Source of the DNA: Bacteroidota bacterium
GTDB lineage: Bacteria; Bacteroidota; Bacteroidia; B-17B0; Aurantibacillaceae
NCBI GenBank assembly: GCA_021323535.1
Contig: JAJONO010000022.1
Coordinates: forward strand, 1 to 64,000
DNA: 64,000 nucleotides
Direction: 5' to 3'
The position numbers and the translations under genes are program-made. Positions 1 to 6,957 of this stretch are shown here, in pieces. Below the pieces are notes generated by a model. That model was not told the origin of the DNA and ran no database searches. It worked only from the letters and a program-made list of their open reading frames with translations. Position 1 is the stretch's first letter. Every line of letters starts with the position of its first letter.

Positions 1-347
1 TTTATCTCCACGCTCACCTTCTCAACATCGCCATTCATGGGAGGAAGAAATTTGGTAACCTTTACATGAAGATTTTTTAGCTGAGGAAAAGTACTACGAA
101 TGTTTTTGAAAATACGCTGGCATACTTCTTCAATGAGTTTGCTCCTTACTGCCATTTCTTTTTTGCTGATCTCGTAAATAGTACAGTAGTCAATGGTTTT
201 GGTAAGATCATCGGTGTTGGCCGCTTCGGTAAAATCGGTGATCATGTAAACATCTACTATGTAGTTGCCGCCAATTTTTCCTTCTTCTTCAAGACAGCCA
301 TGATAGGCGTATAATTTTATTCCTTCAATATTGATGTGATGTGCCAT
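1..347 (-). CDS. folB: Dihydroneopterin aldolase, partial (C-terminus cut by window edge)
   Basis: Dihydroneopterin aldolase splits 7,8-dihydroneopterin into 6-hydroxymethyl-dihydropterin and glycolaldehyde in cytosolic folate synthesis. I translated the minus strand from the ATG at 345-347: 115 complete codons are visible, starting MAHHINIEGIKLYAYHG, and the frame is still open at base 1, so only a few residues are missing from a family of about 120. The YAYHG segment near residue 13, the IDYCTIYE segment near residue 52 and the VKVTKFLPP segment with a lysine near residue 99 match family positions, the last being the expected catalytic lysine. The start lies 5 bases after the stop of the upstream receptor-like gene, so the two are probably cotranscribed. 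Confidence 0.85.
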   Translation of the reverse strand, partial: MAHHINIEGIKLYAYHGCLEEEGKIGGNYIVDVYMITDFTEAANTDDLTKTIDYCTIYEISKKEMAVRSKLIEEVCQRIFKNIRSTFPQLKNLHVKVTKFLPPMNGDVEKVSVEI

Positions 348-352
348 AAGAA

Positions 353-2878
353 TTATTTTCCGAAATCAAGTCCGTCCTGGTTACCCTGGTTATTATCCAG
401 ACTCTTCAATTGTTTTCCACGCTTAAAGATAGAGGCATCCATCTTTCCGAACAGGTATGTTACAGTAAATTTTACAAAACGTGTTTCTCTTCTTCTGCTA
501 AGATCCTGTATGTAATAAGGTGTTTCGTAATGCGCCCCCATTCTTCTTGTGTTAAAGGCATCGCTGAGTGTAACATTAAAGATCCACTTCATGTTTATCA
601 TTTTGTTTAACGATACATCCATCGAATACAGTTCATTACTGGCCCCTAATAATAAAATACGGGGCGATTCGTAATTACCATTCACCTGCAGGGTAAGTTG
701 TTTCGGGAATTTATAAGATAGAGTTGTTTTTGCATTGTAAGCGTAGCCTTCGGCAGTGACTTCAGGTTCGGTTGCAACAATTTTTCCTCTCATGTAAATG
801 TAGAAAGCATTTACGTTAAAAGTTACGTCGAGGTTTTTAAAGAAAGTGTATTTAATAGTGTGCTCCATTCCGTACCGTATCGCGTCCTTACCATTAATAG
901 TCGTGTTTACGAGCACGTTCGGATCATCTACCGAAGGATACGCCACGTCGGTGATCGGTTGTTCTTCATAACGGAAGTATCCTGACCCAAGATAACTCCC
1001 TTTCGAAAATATTCTGTTGTAGTTGAGTTCGCTGATGTTTCTGAACTCAGGTTTTAACTGCGGATTTCCGATCCTGTAATTTTGTTTATCGGCAAACATA
1101 ACCACCGGCATTAACTGGAAGAAATTTGGGCGCTGAAGTTTGCGACTTACATTTAACTGAAATTCATTACTTCCTTTTTTCTTTGATAAATAAATTCCCG
1201 GAAAAACAGATTTAAGAATGTCTTCCGCTGATGAAGGATAGTTGTAAGAGAATGATGTTTTTTTGTCGAGTATGTTTCCTTTGTAATACGATTGTTCAAA
1301 ACGCAATCCTGCCTGGTAAGAAATGTCCCAGAATGTTTTTGCATTGTAGTTCACATATGCTGCGTTGATCATGTCGTCGATGAGGTAGCGGTTGCTCATA
1401 ACACTGTCGCGGGTATAACTATCCTGTGTTGCAAAAGCATTCGACGTTATATTAGTTGCAAGCGACGTTTTATAATAGGATTTTATTCCCGCTTCAAACT
1501 TTCGTGTTTCACTGAGAGGATCAACATAATCTAACTGAAAAGTATACTGACCTGAATAATTCGTTGCTTCATTTTTCTGATAGGAATTAGGAATGTAAAT
1601 AGTATCGGGATCAAGATGAGTGTATGTTGTAAAGAGATAGCCGTTCTTGCCTGTAGCATAGTTAAAACTGGCATCGGCTGTAAGTTCTTTTCCTGCTTTA
1701 GGAAATGTTTTTTTGTAAAGTAACTGAGTATTGTAACTCTGAAAACCTGCCTTTTGTTCGTTGAGCCTGTCACCGTAAATTATTTTCTTCTTGTCCTTGT
1801 CAAGCAACTCATACTTCTGATTATCGTCGGTATCAAAATCTCCGGCCATGATCATTCCGTTTAAAGAAATGGTGTTACGGTTATTGATATTGTAGTCAAT
1901 TCCCAGTCTCCCGAAATGAAACATCATTTTAAAATGTGTGTTGTTCTCCTGGTTAAAATAAGCATAAGGATTTTTAAGGCTGTCTAATTGCGTGCGTCTT
2001 GTATATCCGTCGGTGTTGTTGATGGATTGATTGAAGGAATACATGAGAGATGTGTTCCATCTACCTTGTTTCACATTGAGGTTGGTCATTCCGCCATAGC
2101 GGTCGCCGGTTCCTGCGTACAACATGAGCATTCCGTTATAACCCGGCTTCAGATTCTTCTTAATTACAATGTTCAGAATCCCACCCGTGGCGCTTGCATC
2201 ATATTTTACGGAAGGATTGGTGATCACTTCAATACGGTCGATCTGGTCGGAAGGAATTTGGGAAAGCGTAAGATTGGTAGGGCGGCCATCTACAAAAATA
2301 GTAGGACTCTGATTTCTGAGTTGAGCGTTTCCATCGGCATCTACAGTAACACCGGGAACGTTTTTCAATACATCGGCAGCTGTTCCTCCTCTGGCAGAAA
2401 TGTCTTTATCAACATTGTATGTGCGTTTGTCTATCGACATAACCACCGTGTTTTTTTCGGCAGTGACTTCAACAGCATCAAGAACTTTTTCATCGAGATC
2501 GAGTTTAATATCACCAAGGTCCTGTTCCAATTTATTGGGAAGCTGAATGTATATTTTCTGTTCAAATTTTTTGTAACCGATCTGCGTTACCCTGAAACGG
2601 AAGCCGCCCATGGCAGGTAAATTTTCAACAGCAAATTCTCCGTTCTCTTTGGTAAGCGATCCACCCATGAGACTATCTTTGTTGTACCAAAGCACCACAA
2701 CAGAAGCATACTCTACAGGTTTTTTTGTTTTGGCGTCAATGATCTTTCCGTAAACACGGCCCTTAATGTCTTTCATAGCCTTCATCATATCCGCGCCCCC
2801 TTTACCGGCAGGCGGTCCCTGGGCAAAAAAATGCATGGAGATAATGAGGGAAAGAATGAGGAGGAGATGTTTCGTCAT
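353..2878 (-). CDS. TonB-dependent receptor-like outer-membrane beta-barrel protein
   Basis: 841 residues. An N-terminal signal peptide (MTKHLLLILSLIISMHFFAQ) is followed by a carboxypeptidase-regulatory-like beta-sandwich at about residues 38-125 (GRVYGKIIDAKTKKPVEYAS), a plug-like domain at about 135-245 (VEVTAEKN, GGTAADVLKNVPGV, GGILNIVIKK) and a long C-terminal barrel rich in aromatic strands. This is the arrangement of the Bacteroidota outer_membrane_beta-barrel family (PF14905 type). Such proteins sit in the outer membrane and are related to TonB-dependent importers, but no SusD partner is next to it and no TonB box is evident, so the substrate is unknown. A minus-strand -7 box lies just upstream at 2886-2893. 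Confidence 0.85.
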   Translation of the reverse strand: MTKHLLLILSLIISMHFFAQGPPAGKGGADMMKAMKDIKGRVYGKIIDAKTKKPVEYASVVVLWYNKDSLMGGSLTKENGEFAVENLPAMGGFRFRVTQIGYKKFEQKIYIQLPNKLEQDLGDIKLDLDEKVLDAVEVTAEKNTVVMSIDKRTYNVDKDISARGGTAADVLKNVPGVTVDADGNAQLRNQSPTIFVDGRPTNLTLSQIPSDQIDRIEVITNPSVKYDASATGGILNIVIKKNLKPGYNGMLMLYAGTGDRYGGMTNLNVKQGRWNTSLMYSFNQSINNTDGYTRRTQLDSLKNPYAYFNQENNTHFKMMFHFGRLGIDYNINNRNTISLNGMIMAGDFDTDDNQKYELLDKDKKKIIYGDRLNEQKAGFQSYNTQLLYKKTFPKAGKELTADASFNYATGKNGYLFTTYTHLDPDTIYIPNSYQKNEATNYSGQYTFQLDYVDPLSETRKFEAGIKSYYKTSLATNITSNAFATQDSYTRDSVMSNRYLIDDMINAAYVNYNAKTFWDISYQAGLRFEQSYYKGNILDKKTSFSYNYPSSAEDILKSVFPGIYLSKKKGSNEFQLNVSRKLQRPNFFQLMPVVMFADKQNYRIGNPQLKPEFRNISELNYNRIFSKGSYLGSGYFRYEEQPITDVAYPSVDDPNVLVNTTINGKDAIRYGMEHTIKYTFFKNLDVTFNVNAFYIYMRGKIVATEPEVTAEGYAYNAKTTLSYKFPKQLTLQVNGNYESPRILLLGASNELYSMDVSLNKMINMKWIFNVTLSDAFNTRRMGAHYETPYYIQDLSRRRETRFVKFTVTYLFGKMDASIFKRGKQLKSLDNNQGNQDGLDFGK

Positions 2879-2885
2879 AGCACCG

Positions 2886-2893
2886 CAAAATTA
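2886..2893 (-). promoter_or_regulatory. -7 promoter box (TAATTTTG) of the receptor-like gene
   Basis: The minus strand reads TAATTTTG, an exact match to the Bacteroidota TAnnTTTG -7 element, ending 8 bases before the ATG at 2878. I see no good TTTG -33 element at the usual spacing. The very short leader implied is typical of several genes in this window. Confidence 0.5.
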
Positions 2894-3012
2894 CGTGAAA
2901 ACGGAGGATTAGAATAATTTAATTTATTAGTGGCAATAGAATGTGATAACAGGGCGTTTTATGGGATTTTAACTTTATTTTAAAGAAGCATTTTACGGGA
3001 ACAATATTCTAC

Positions 3013-3020
3013 TATCTTTG
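3013..3020 (+). promoter_or_regulatory. -7 promoter box (TATCTTTG) of gmk
   Basis: TATCTTTG is an exact TAnnTTTG match. Its last base is only 3 bases before the ATG at 3024, so transcription would start at or next to the start codon and the gmk mRNA would be essentially leaderless. No clear -33 TTTG is seen at the usual spacing. Confidence 0.55.
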
Positions 3021-3023
3021 TGC

Positions 3024-3599
3024 ATGCTTAGCGGAAAATTACTGATATTTTCAGCCCCTTCAGGCTCTGGCAAGACCACCATTGTACGTCATTTGCTCAA
3101 AACTTATCCCGATCTTATTGAATTCTCCATTTCAGCAACCAGTCGCCCAAAGCGTGGTGTTGAGGAAAACGGTAAAGATTACTATTACATGACCCAGGAG
3201 GAATTTAAAACCAAAATAGCCAATAAGGAGTTCCTGGAATGGGAAGAGGTTTACGCTGGTACTTATTACGGTACTTTAAGAGCCGAAGTAGAACGTATCT
3301 GGGCCAAAGGTAAAGCGGTAATTTTTGATATTGATGTGGAAGGCGGACTCAACCTTAAATCGCAATTCAAACAGAATTCCCTGGCCATTTTTGTGATGCC
3401 GCCAAGTATAAAAATACTGGAAGAAAGGCTTAAAAGCAGGCAGACCGATAACGCTGAAAGCATTGCAAGACGTATTTCCAAAGCCGAAAATGAATTAAGA
3501 ACCGCGGAACTGTTCGATGTATCCATTCTTAATGAAAAACTCGAAGAAGCCTGCGCTAAAGCCGAACGACTGGCACACGATTTTCTTCAGCAGGATTAA
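3024..3599 (+). CDS. gmk: Guanylate kinase
   Basis: Guanylate kinase phosphorylates GMP (and dGMP) to GDP with ATP in the cytosol. The 191-residue product has the P-loop SAPSGSGKTT at residues 10-19, the GMP-binding region around SATSRPKRGVEENGKDYYYM (near residue 38) and the E-W-E-E-V-Y-A-G-T-Y-Y-G segment near residue 75, and matches the usual length. The frame extends to a TTG at 3018, but the -7 box TATCTTTG covers that codon, so the ATG at 3024 is the better start. A -33/-7 promoter for the next gene begins soon after the stop, so gmk is probably a single-gene unit. Confidence 0.93.
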   Translation: MLSGKLLIFSAPSGSGKTTIVRHLLKTYPDLIEFSISATSRPKRGVEENGKDYYYMTQEEFKTKIANKEFLEWEEVYAGTYYGTLRAEVERIWAKGKAVIFDIDVEGGLNLKSQFKQNSLAIFVMPPSIKILEERLKSRQTDNAESIARRISKAENELRTAELFDVSILNEKLEEACAKAERLAHDFLQQD

Positions 3600-3625
3600 T
3601 CTTTTTAATCGAAAAATATTAAGTT

Positions 3626-3659
3626 TTTGTTAAGAATTATAGCTATTATACTATTTTTG
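3626..3659 (+). promoter_or_regulatory. -33/-7 promoter of the DUF1571/LysM gene
   Basis: TTTG at 3626-3629 and TATTTTTG at 3652-3659 with a 22-base spacer form a close match to the Bacteroidota sigma-ABfr promoter (TTTG, about 19-23 bases, TAnnTTTG). The ATG at 3675 lies 15 bases downstream. This shows that the longer in-frame extension back to 3627 is not coding. Confidence 0.7.
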
Positions 3660-3674
3660 CGTCACGATTTAAAC

Positions 3675-4523
3675 ATGTTTAAAAAACTCCCGTTCATAGT
3701 TCTTTTTGTTTTCCTTTCAGGCTTCGCTTTTTCGCAAACAAAAGTAGCTCCAACCTGTAAGGAGATCATGACTAAATGTATAAAATCCATTAAAGAAGTT
3801 AAGGGATTAAAATACCATCTTAAAATTACCGAACGCGGTAAAAAAGGATTTAATTTTTACGAAAGCGCCGTTAAGTTCAACAGGAACCCACGTTTGATTT
3901 ACCTGTACATTAAAGGCATTGAAGTACTTTGGCTGCAGGGGAAAAATAAAGGACGCGCGTTGGTAAAACCAAATTCGTTTCCTTATTTCAATTTAAATCT
4001 TGATCCTATGGGCGATCTCATGCGCCAGGATCAGCATCATACACTTAACGAAATGGGCTACGATTATTTCGGAAGTATTATTGAGTATAGCATGACCAAA
4101 ATTGACAGTAAGTTCGATGAGTATTTTAAGCTGGAAGGTGAAGAAAGAATCAATAACAGGCCCTGCTACAAGGTTTCCATCAATAATAAAGATTTCAGTT
4201 ATACAGATTATACAGTTCAGGAAGGTGAAAGTATTACGAGTATTGCAAGAAAATTTTATGTGAGTGAATACATGATCCTTGAAAAAAATAAGAAGTTCAA
4301 TGATTATTTCGATATTCTTAAAAAGGGACAAGTGATTAAAATACCAACCTGGTATTGTAAAACAGTAACATTATATATCGATCAGTTATATCATCTTCCT
4401 ATAAGCATCAAAATTCAGGATGATAAAGGTTTGTTCGAAGAATACAACTATCACTACCTGCAGGTGAACCCTAAGTTTGAAGAGGGGGAATTCAGTAAAG
4501 ATTATAAGGATTATAAGTTCTAA
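3675..4523 (+). CDS. Secreted DUF1571 protein with an internal LysM domain
   Basis: 282 residues with a signal peptide (MFKKLPFIVLFVFLSGFAFS, then Q). Residues about 28-175 and 226-275 resemble DUF1571, a LolA/LppX-like fold family of secreted proteins. Between them, at about 179-225, sits a LysM-like module (YTVQEGESITSIARKFYVSE ... LKKGQVIKIP). LysM modules bind peptidoglycan or chitin-like glycans, so an envelope location is likely. The start is set by the promoter at 3626-3659, which lies inside the longer open frame. The stop is followed by a repeat pair at 4558-4667. Function unknown; the domain call is fairly firm, the role is not. Confidence 0.72.
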   Translation: MFKKLPFIVLFVFLSGFAFSQTKVAPTCKEIMTKCIKSIKEVKGLKYHLKITERGKKGFNFYESAVKFNRNPRLIYLYIKGIEVLWLQGKNKGRALVKPNSFPYFNLNLDPMGDLMRQDQHHTLNEMGYDYFGSIIEYSMTKIDSKFDEYFKLEGEERINNRPCYKVSINNKDFSYTDYTVQEGESITSIARKFYVSEYMILEKNKKFNDYFDILKKGQVIKIPTWYCKTVTLYIDQLYHLPISIKIQDDKGLFEEYNYHYLQVNPKFEEGEFSKDYKDYKF

Positions 4524-4557
4524 GACCCACTCTCCCCACTTACTTACAATACAAACT

Positions 4558-4667
4558 GTCATCCCTGAGGCGAGCTTGTCCTGAGCGAAGTCGAAGGAAG
4601 GGATCTGGGCTTTTACGGTGACATTAGAGGAGATCCTTCCTTCGTCAGGATTACATCGCGGACAAGC
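4558..4667. repeat. Inverted pair of REP-like units (CCTGAGCGAAGTCGAAGG type)
   Basis: The left unit contains CCTGAGCGAAGTCGAAGGA and continues as CGAAGGAAGGGATCT (4592-4606). The right unit AGATCCTTCCTTCG (4631-4644) is its reverse complement apart from one extra G. An outer pair GCTTGTCC (4574-4581) and GGACAAGC (4660-4667) nests around it. A second copy of the CCTGAGCG-AGTCGAAGG phrase is at 54366-54383. It lies between convergent genes and may also terminate transcription. Confidence 0.7.
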
Positions 4668-4675
4668 AGCATTGA

Positions 4676-5089
4676 CTATTTAAACTCCGATTCCTTCATC
4701 GAGATAATATCAAACGTGCTATCAGCCTTTGGAACAAGTAACAGGTAATAACTATCATTTCGTTTAGTGACTTTAAGAATATTATTTTTTATTTCATAAG
4801 AATAATCATGATCAGTGAAGCGTTCGCCCGAAGGATGAAACACGCCACTGGTGTCGGTGTAGGATTGTGTAATGAAGGAAGAGTATTTCATTTTCCCACC
4901 CGGATAAAAAACAGCGCTCCATTCAAATTTCGAGATGCTGTCGTTAGAGAGGGTGGCCTTATGCTCCTGTTCCCAGAATTGGCCATGAACAAACCAATGC
5001 TTAGTAAGGAGTTGCTGCGACAGGTCGGAAGATGGTTCTGAACAGCCGGCGAAAAGCAATGAAGCAATTATGGGGAACAGGAACCGCAT
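4676..5089 (-). CDS. Small lipoprotein, unknown function
   Basis: About 137 residues beginning MRFLFPIIASLLFAGCSEPS, a lipoprotein signal with lipobox LFAGC, so probably membrane anchored. The open frame extends 20 codons further upstream (to 5149), but that part has no signal-like character, so the ATG at 5089 is preferred. The mature part (LTKHWFVHGQFWEQEHKATL, later FYPGGKMKYSSF and NNILKVTKRNDSYYLLL) alternates short beta-like stretches, as in lipocalin-like small lipoproteins of Bacteroidota, but I cannot assign a family. Convergent with the DUF1571/LysM gene. Confidence 0.6.
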   Translation of the reverse strand: MRFLFPIIASLLFAGCSEPSSDLSQQLLTKHWFVHGQFWEQEHKATLSNDSISKFEWSAVFYPGGKMKYSSFITQSYTDTSGVFHPSGERFTDHDYSYEIKNNILKVTKRNDSYYLLLVPKADSTFDIISMKESEFK

Positions 5090-5183
5090 AAAATAAAGAT
5101 ACAATAATTTTTGACTTAATGAAAATGATCGTGGGAAGGATTGAGGCAAGTGATGGGACGAGATAGTGAAAAGCCGGATAATG

Positions 5184-5236
5184 TTAAATTATAAATGAAT
5201 GCAGTGGTTTCATTCAACATTCATAATTTAAAATTT
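5184..5236. repeat. AT-rich intergenic inverted repeat
   Basis: TTAAATTATAAATGAATG on the left is mirrored by CATTCA, ATTCATAATTTAA on the right. The right arm shares the phrase ATTATAAATTTTAAA and CATTCA with the repeat at 25461-25520. It runs over the stop codon of the VOC gene and probably acts as its terminator. Confidence 0.5.
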
Positions 5237-5584
5237 ATCGTTTTTATAAATTTCAATCTTCCTTCCATCAGGATCTTTGACAATTGTCATAAAACCAAAT
5301 TCTGTTTGAACAGGCTCAGAAACAAATTCTGTGTTTCGTATTTTTAATTCCGAAATGATTTCATCGAAGTGGTCGAGTTCGAAACCGAGACGAAGATGTT
5401 CGTCGGCTACCGTTTGTGATTTTGCGAGAGGATAAATTTCAATAACAGTATCATTTAATATGGCTGAATAATGATAAGGCGAATTACCATGTTTGTGATA
5501 CTCGAAACTTAATCCGAATAAAGAATAAAATTCAGATAACTGTTGAATGTTAGTGCTTCGTATAACGATGAGTTTTAATTTCAT
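5228..5584 (-). CDS. VOC (glyoxalase/bleomycin-resistance fold) family protein
   Basis: 118 residues with the paired beta-alpha-beta-beta-beta pattern of the vicinal oxygen chelate superfamily: LKLIVIRSTNIQQLSEFYSL at the start, LGFELDHFDEIISEL in the middle and the C-terminal GFMTIVKDPDGRKIEIY, where the last E occupies the usual metal-ligand position. The first-strand histidine typical of glyoxalase I is an R-S-T in this protein, so the metal site may be altered and substrate cannot be predicted. The ATG overlaps the stop of the upstream gene by ATGA, so the two are cotranslated. Confidence 0.78.
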   Translation of the reverse strand: MKLKLIVIRSTNIQQLSEFYSLFGLSFEYHKHGNSPYHYSAILNDTVIEIYPLAKSQTVADEHLRLGFELDHFDEIISELKIRNTEFVSEPVQTEFGFMTIVKDPDGRKIEIYKNDKF

Positions 5585-6168
5585 TTCAGATATTCCTTTA
5601 CTTTTTCTTCTAAAATCTCCGGGTGTCGGATCTTATTATACAATGCTGGATTCCGCGACATGATTACTATTTCCAGGCACTCTTTATCAGACAATTCTTC
5701 TACTGTTTTGTTATAATAAATCTTTGATGCTTCATCAAGTCCTATCGCCATGTTTGTATAATCCATCATATTAAGATGCGCATATATACATTGTTTATTG
5801 GAGAGTCTGTTGTCAATCTGATTAATGACTGAAATTGCCTGAAGCCCGCGAAGAATTGAATTTTTCTCCATAATATGAATGTGCGCTGCCAGCTCTTTTT
5901 GCGGATAATGTTTTTCGCAAGTAAAATAATACCATATTGGATCGGGCCAGGCATTGACTTCAAGCGAACCAGGATAAACTTTTTCATAAGCCGAGATTAA
6001 ATTAGAGGGAATGCTGTCTTCATCTGTTTTATTGCAATTAACAAGATGACTAATGTATACCTGAATGTCATCATCCTTAGAGCACAAATAGATAAAAATG
6101 TCGAAAGCAATGTAGGATAAAATGAAAATAAGGATAAAGATCCGGATTATTTTTTTTACTGTTTTCAC
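5581..6168 (-). CDS. Membrane-anchored protein resembling the C-terminal part of GT51 transglycosylases
   Basis: 195 residues with one N-terminal membrane segment (about residues 7-28). Residues about 125-190 (AIGLDEASKIYYNKTVEELS, then DKECLEIVIMSRNPALYNKI and RHPE) look like the region of monofunctional peptidoglycan transglycosylases that reads roughly G-I-x-A-A-x-x-Y-F-G-K followed by L-P-x-P-x-x-Y-x-P. The catalytic glutamate motif (ED near the start of the GT51 domain) and the GGSTITQQ motif are not visible, so I infer a degenerate, probably non-catalytic relative. Its stop overlaps the start of the VOC gene. Confidence 0.5.
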   Translation of the reverse strand: MKTVKKIIRIFILIFILSYIAFDIFIYLCSKDDDIQVYISHLVNCNKTDEDSIPSNLISAYEKVYPGSLEVNAWPDPIWYYFTCEKHYPQKELAAHIHIMEKNSILRGLQAISVINQIDNRLSNKQCIYAHLNMMDYTNMAIGLDEASKIYYNKTVEELSDKECLEIVIMSRNPALYNKIRHPEILEEKVKEYLK

Positions 6169-6248
6169 ACTTAAAAGTATGTTTATTTAACCACATCGTA
6201 AGATGATTAGAGTTTTTTAACGGTAAACCAGTAAAGAAAAGGAACAGG

Positions 6249-6917
6249 TCAGGCTTTCCTGTTTTTTAATATGATCATCGCCCCCTTATAAATGAACATC
6301 AATGAAATAAGCATGATGATGTGTGAGATATCTTTATAATTGAAATACTCATGAGCAGATAATTTAATGGAATGCACAACAATACTCAGAAACGAAATCA
6401 AAATTCCTCCGGCTATATAGCCGCTTCCGGCCCGGCCTTTGCGATGCGTGATGATGTGAACAATAAGCGAGTAAGTGAGTACTATTCCCGCATGGATTTT
6501 AATAAGCAGGAAATTTCCCTGTATGAAGGTGAGAACAAGAAGAATCGCTATCCAGGCAATTACACCATAACTTACCATTTTATTAGGTTCTTTCCTTCCT
6601 AAAGAAAAATAAGTATTAGCGGCTTTAAAGCAAAAATAAATAGCTATAAGAGAAACCGCGTTCATAACAAAAACAGTGGTTCTGAAGAATGTTTCTCCCA
6701 GCTGAAAATGCGCGCCGTGAGCCATTGAGCCAATAAGACTGCTTAAGCCTATCATTAAAAAGAAAAAGCTCCATTGCGTTGCCAGGGGTGTTTTCTGACG
6801 TAGTATTTTCAGGAATGCCCAGGCGCAGAATGTTCCAATGAACATGTTTGTGAGAATGGTCATTGGTTCAAAAATAATGGCTCCCCAAAGAATGATATAC
6901 GTGTAGTCGAAGTTCAC
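6249..6917 (-). CDS. Seven-helix membrane protein, possibly CREST/DUF6962-like
   Basis: 222 residues with about seven hydrophobic helices. Histidines sit in two membrane-facing clusters: MAHGAHF near residue 66 and HSIKLSAHEYFNYKDISHI near residue 182. This arrangement recalls the CREST superfamily of membrane hydrolases (alkaline ceramidase, PAQR), where histidines and an aspartate bind zinc. That is an inference from pattern only; I see no family signature strong enough to name a substrate. A minus-strand -7 box (TAGATTTG) lies at 6929-6936, giving a short leader. Confidence 0.55.
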   Translation of the reverse strand: MNFDYTYIILWGAIIFEPMTILTNMFIGTFCAWAFLKILRQKTPLATQWSFFFLMIGLSSLIGSMAHGAHFQLGETFFRTTVFVMNAVSLIAIYFCFKAANTYFSLGRKEPNKMVSYGVIAWIAILLVLTFIQGNFLLIKIHAGIVLTYSLIVHIITHRKGRAGSGYIAGGILISFLSIVVHSIKLSAHEYFNYKDISHIIMLISLMFIYKGAMIILKNRKA

Positions 6918-6928
6918 AGATAAGGGCT

Positions 6929-6936
6929 CAAATCTA
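6929..6936 (-). promoter_or_regulatory. -7 promoter box (TAGATTTG)
   Basis: The minus strand reads TAGATTTG, an exact TAnnTTTG match, 11 bases before the ATG at 6917. It would drive the seven-helix membrane protein gene. Confidence 0.5.
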
Positions 6937-6957
6937 CGCTAATTTTCGGGAAATTTT

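Noticed and set aside
1988-2620. 210-codon plus-strand frame
   Set aside because: It lies antisense within the receptor-like gene and has no domain; a shadow frame.
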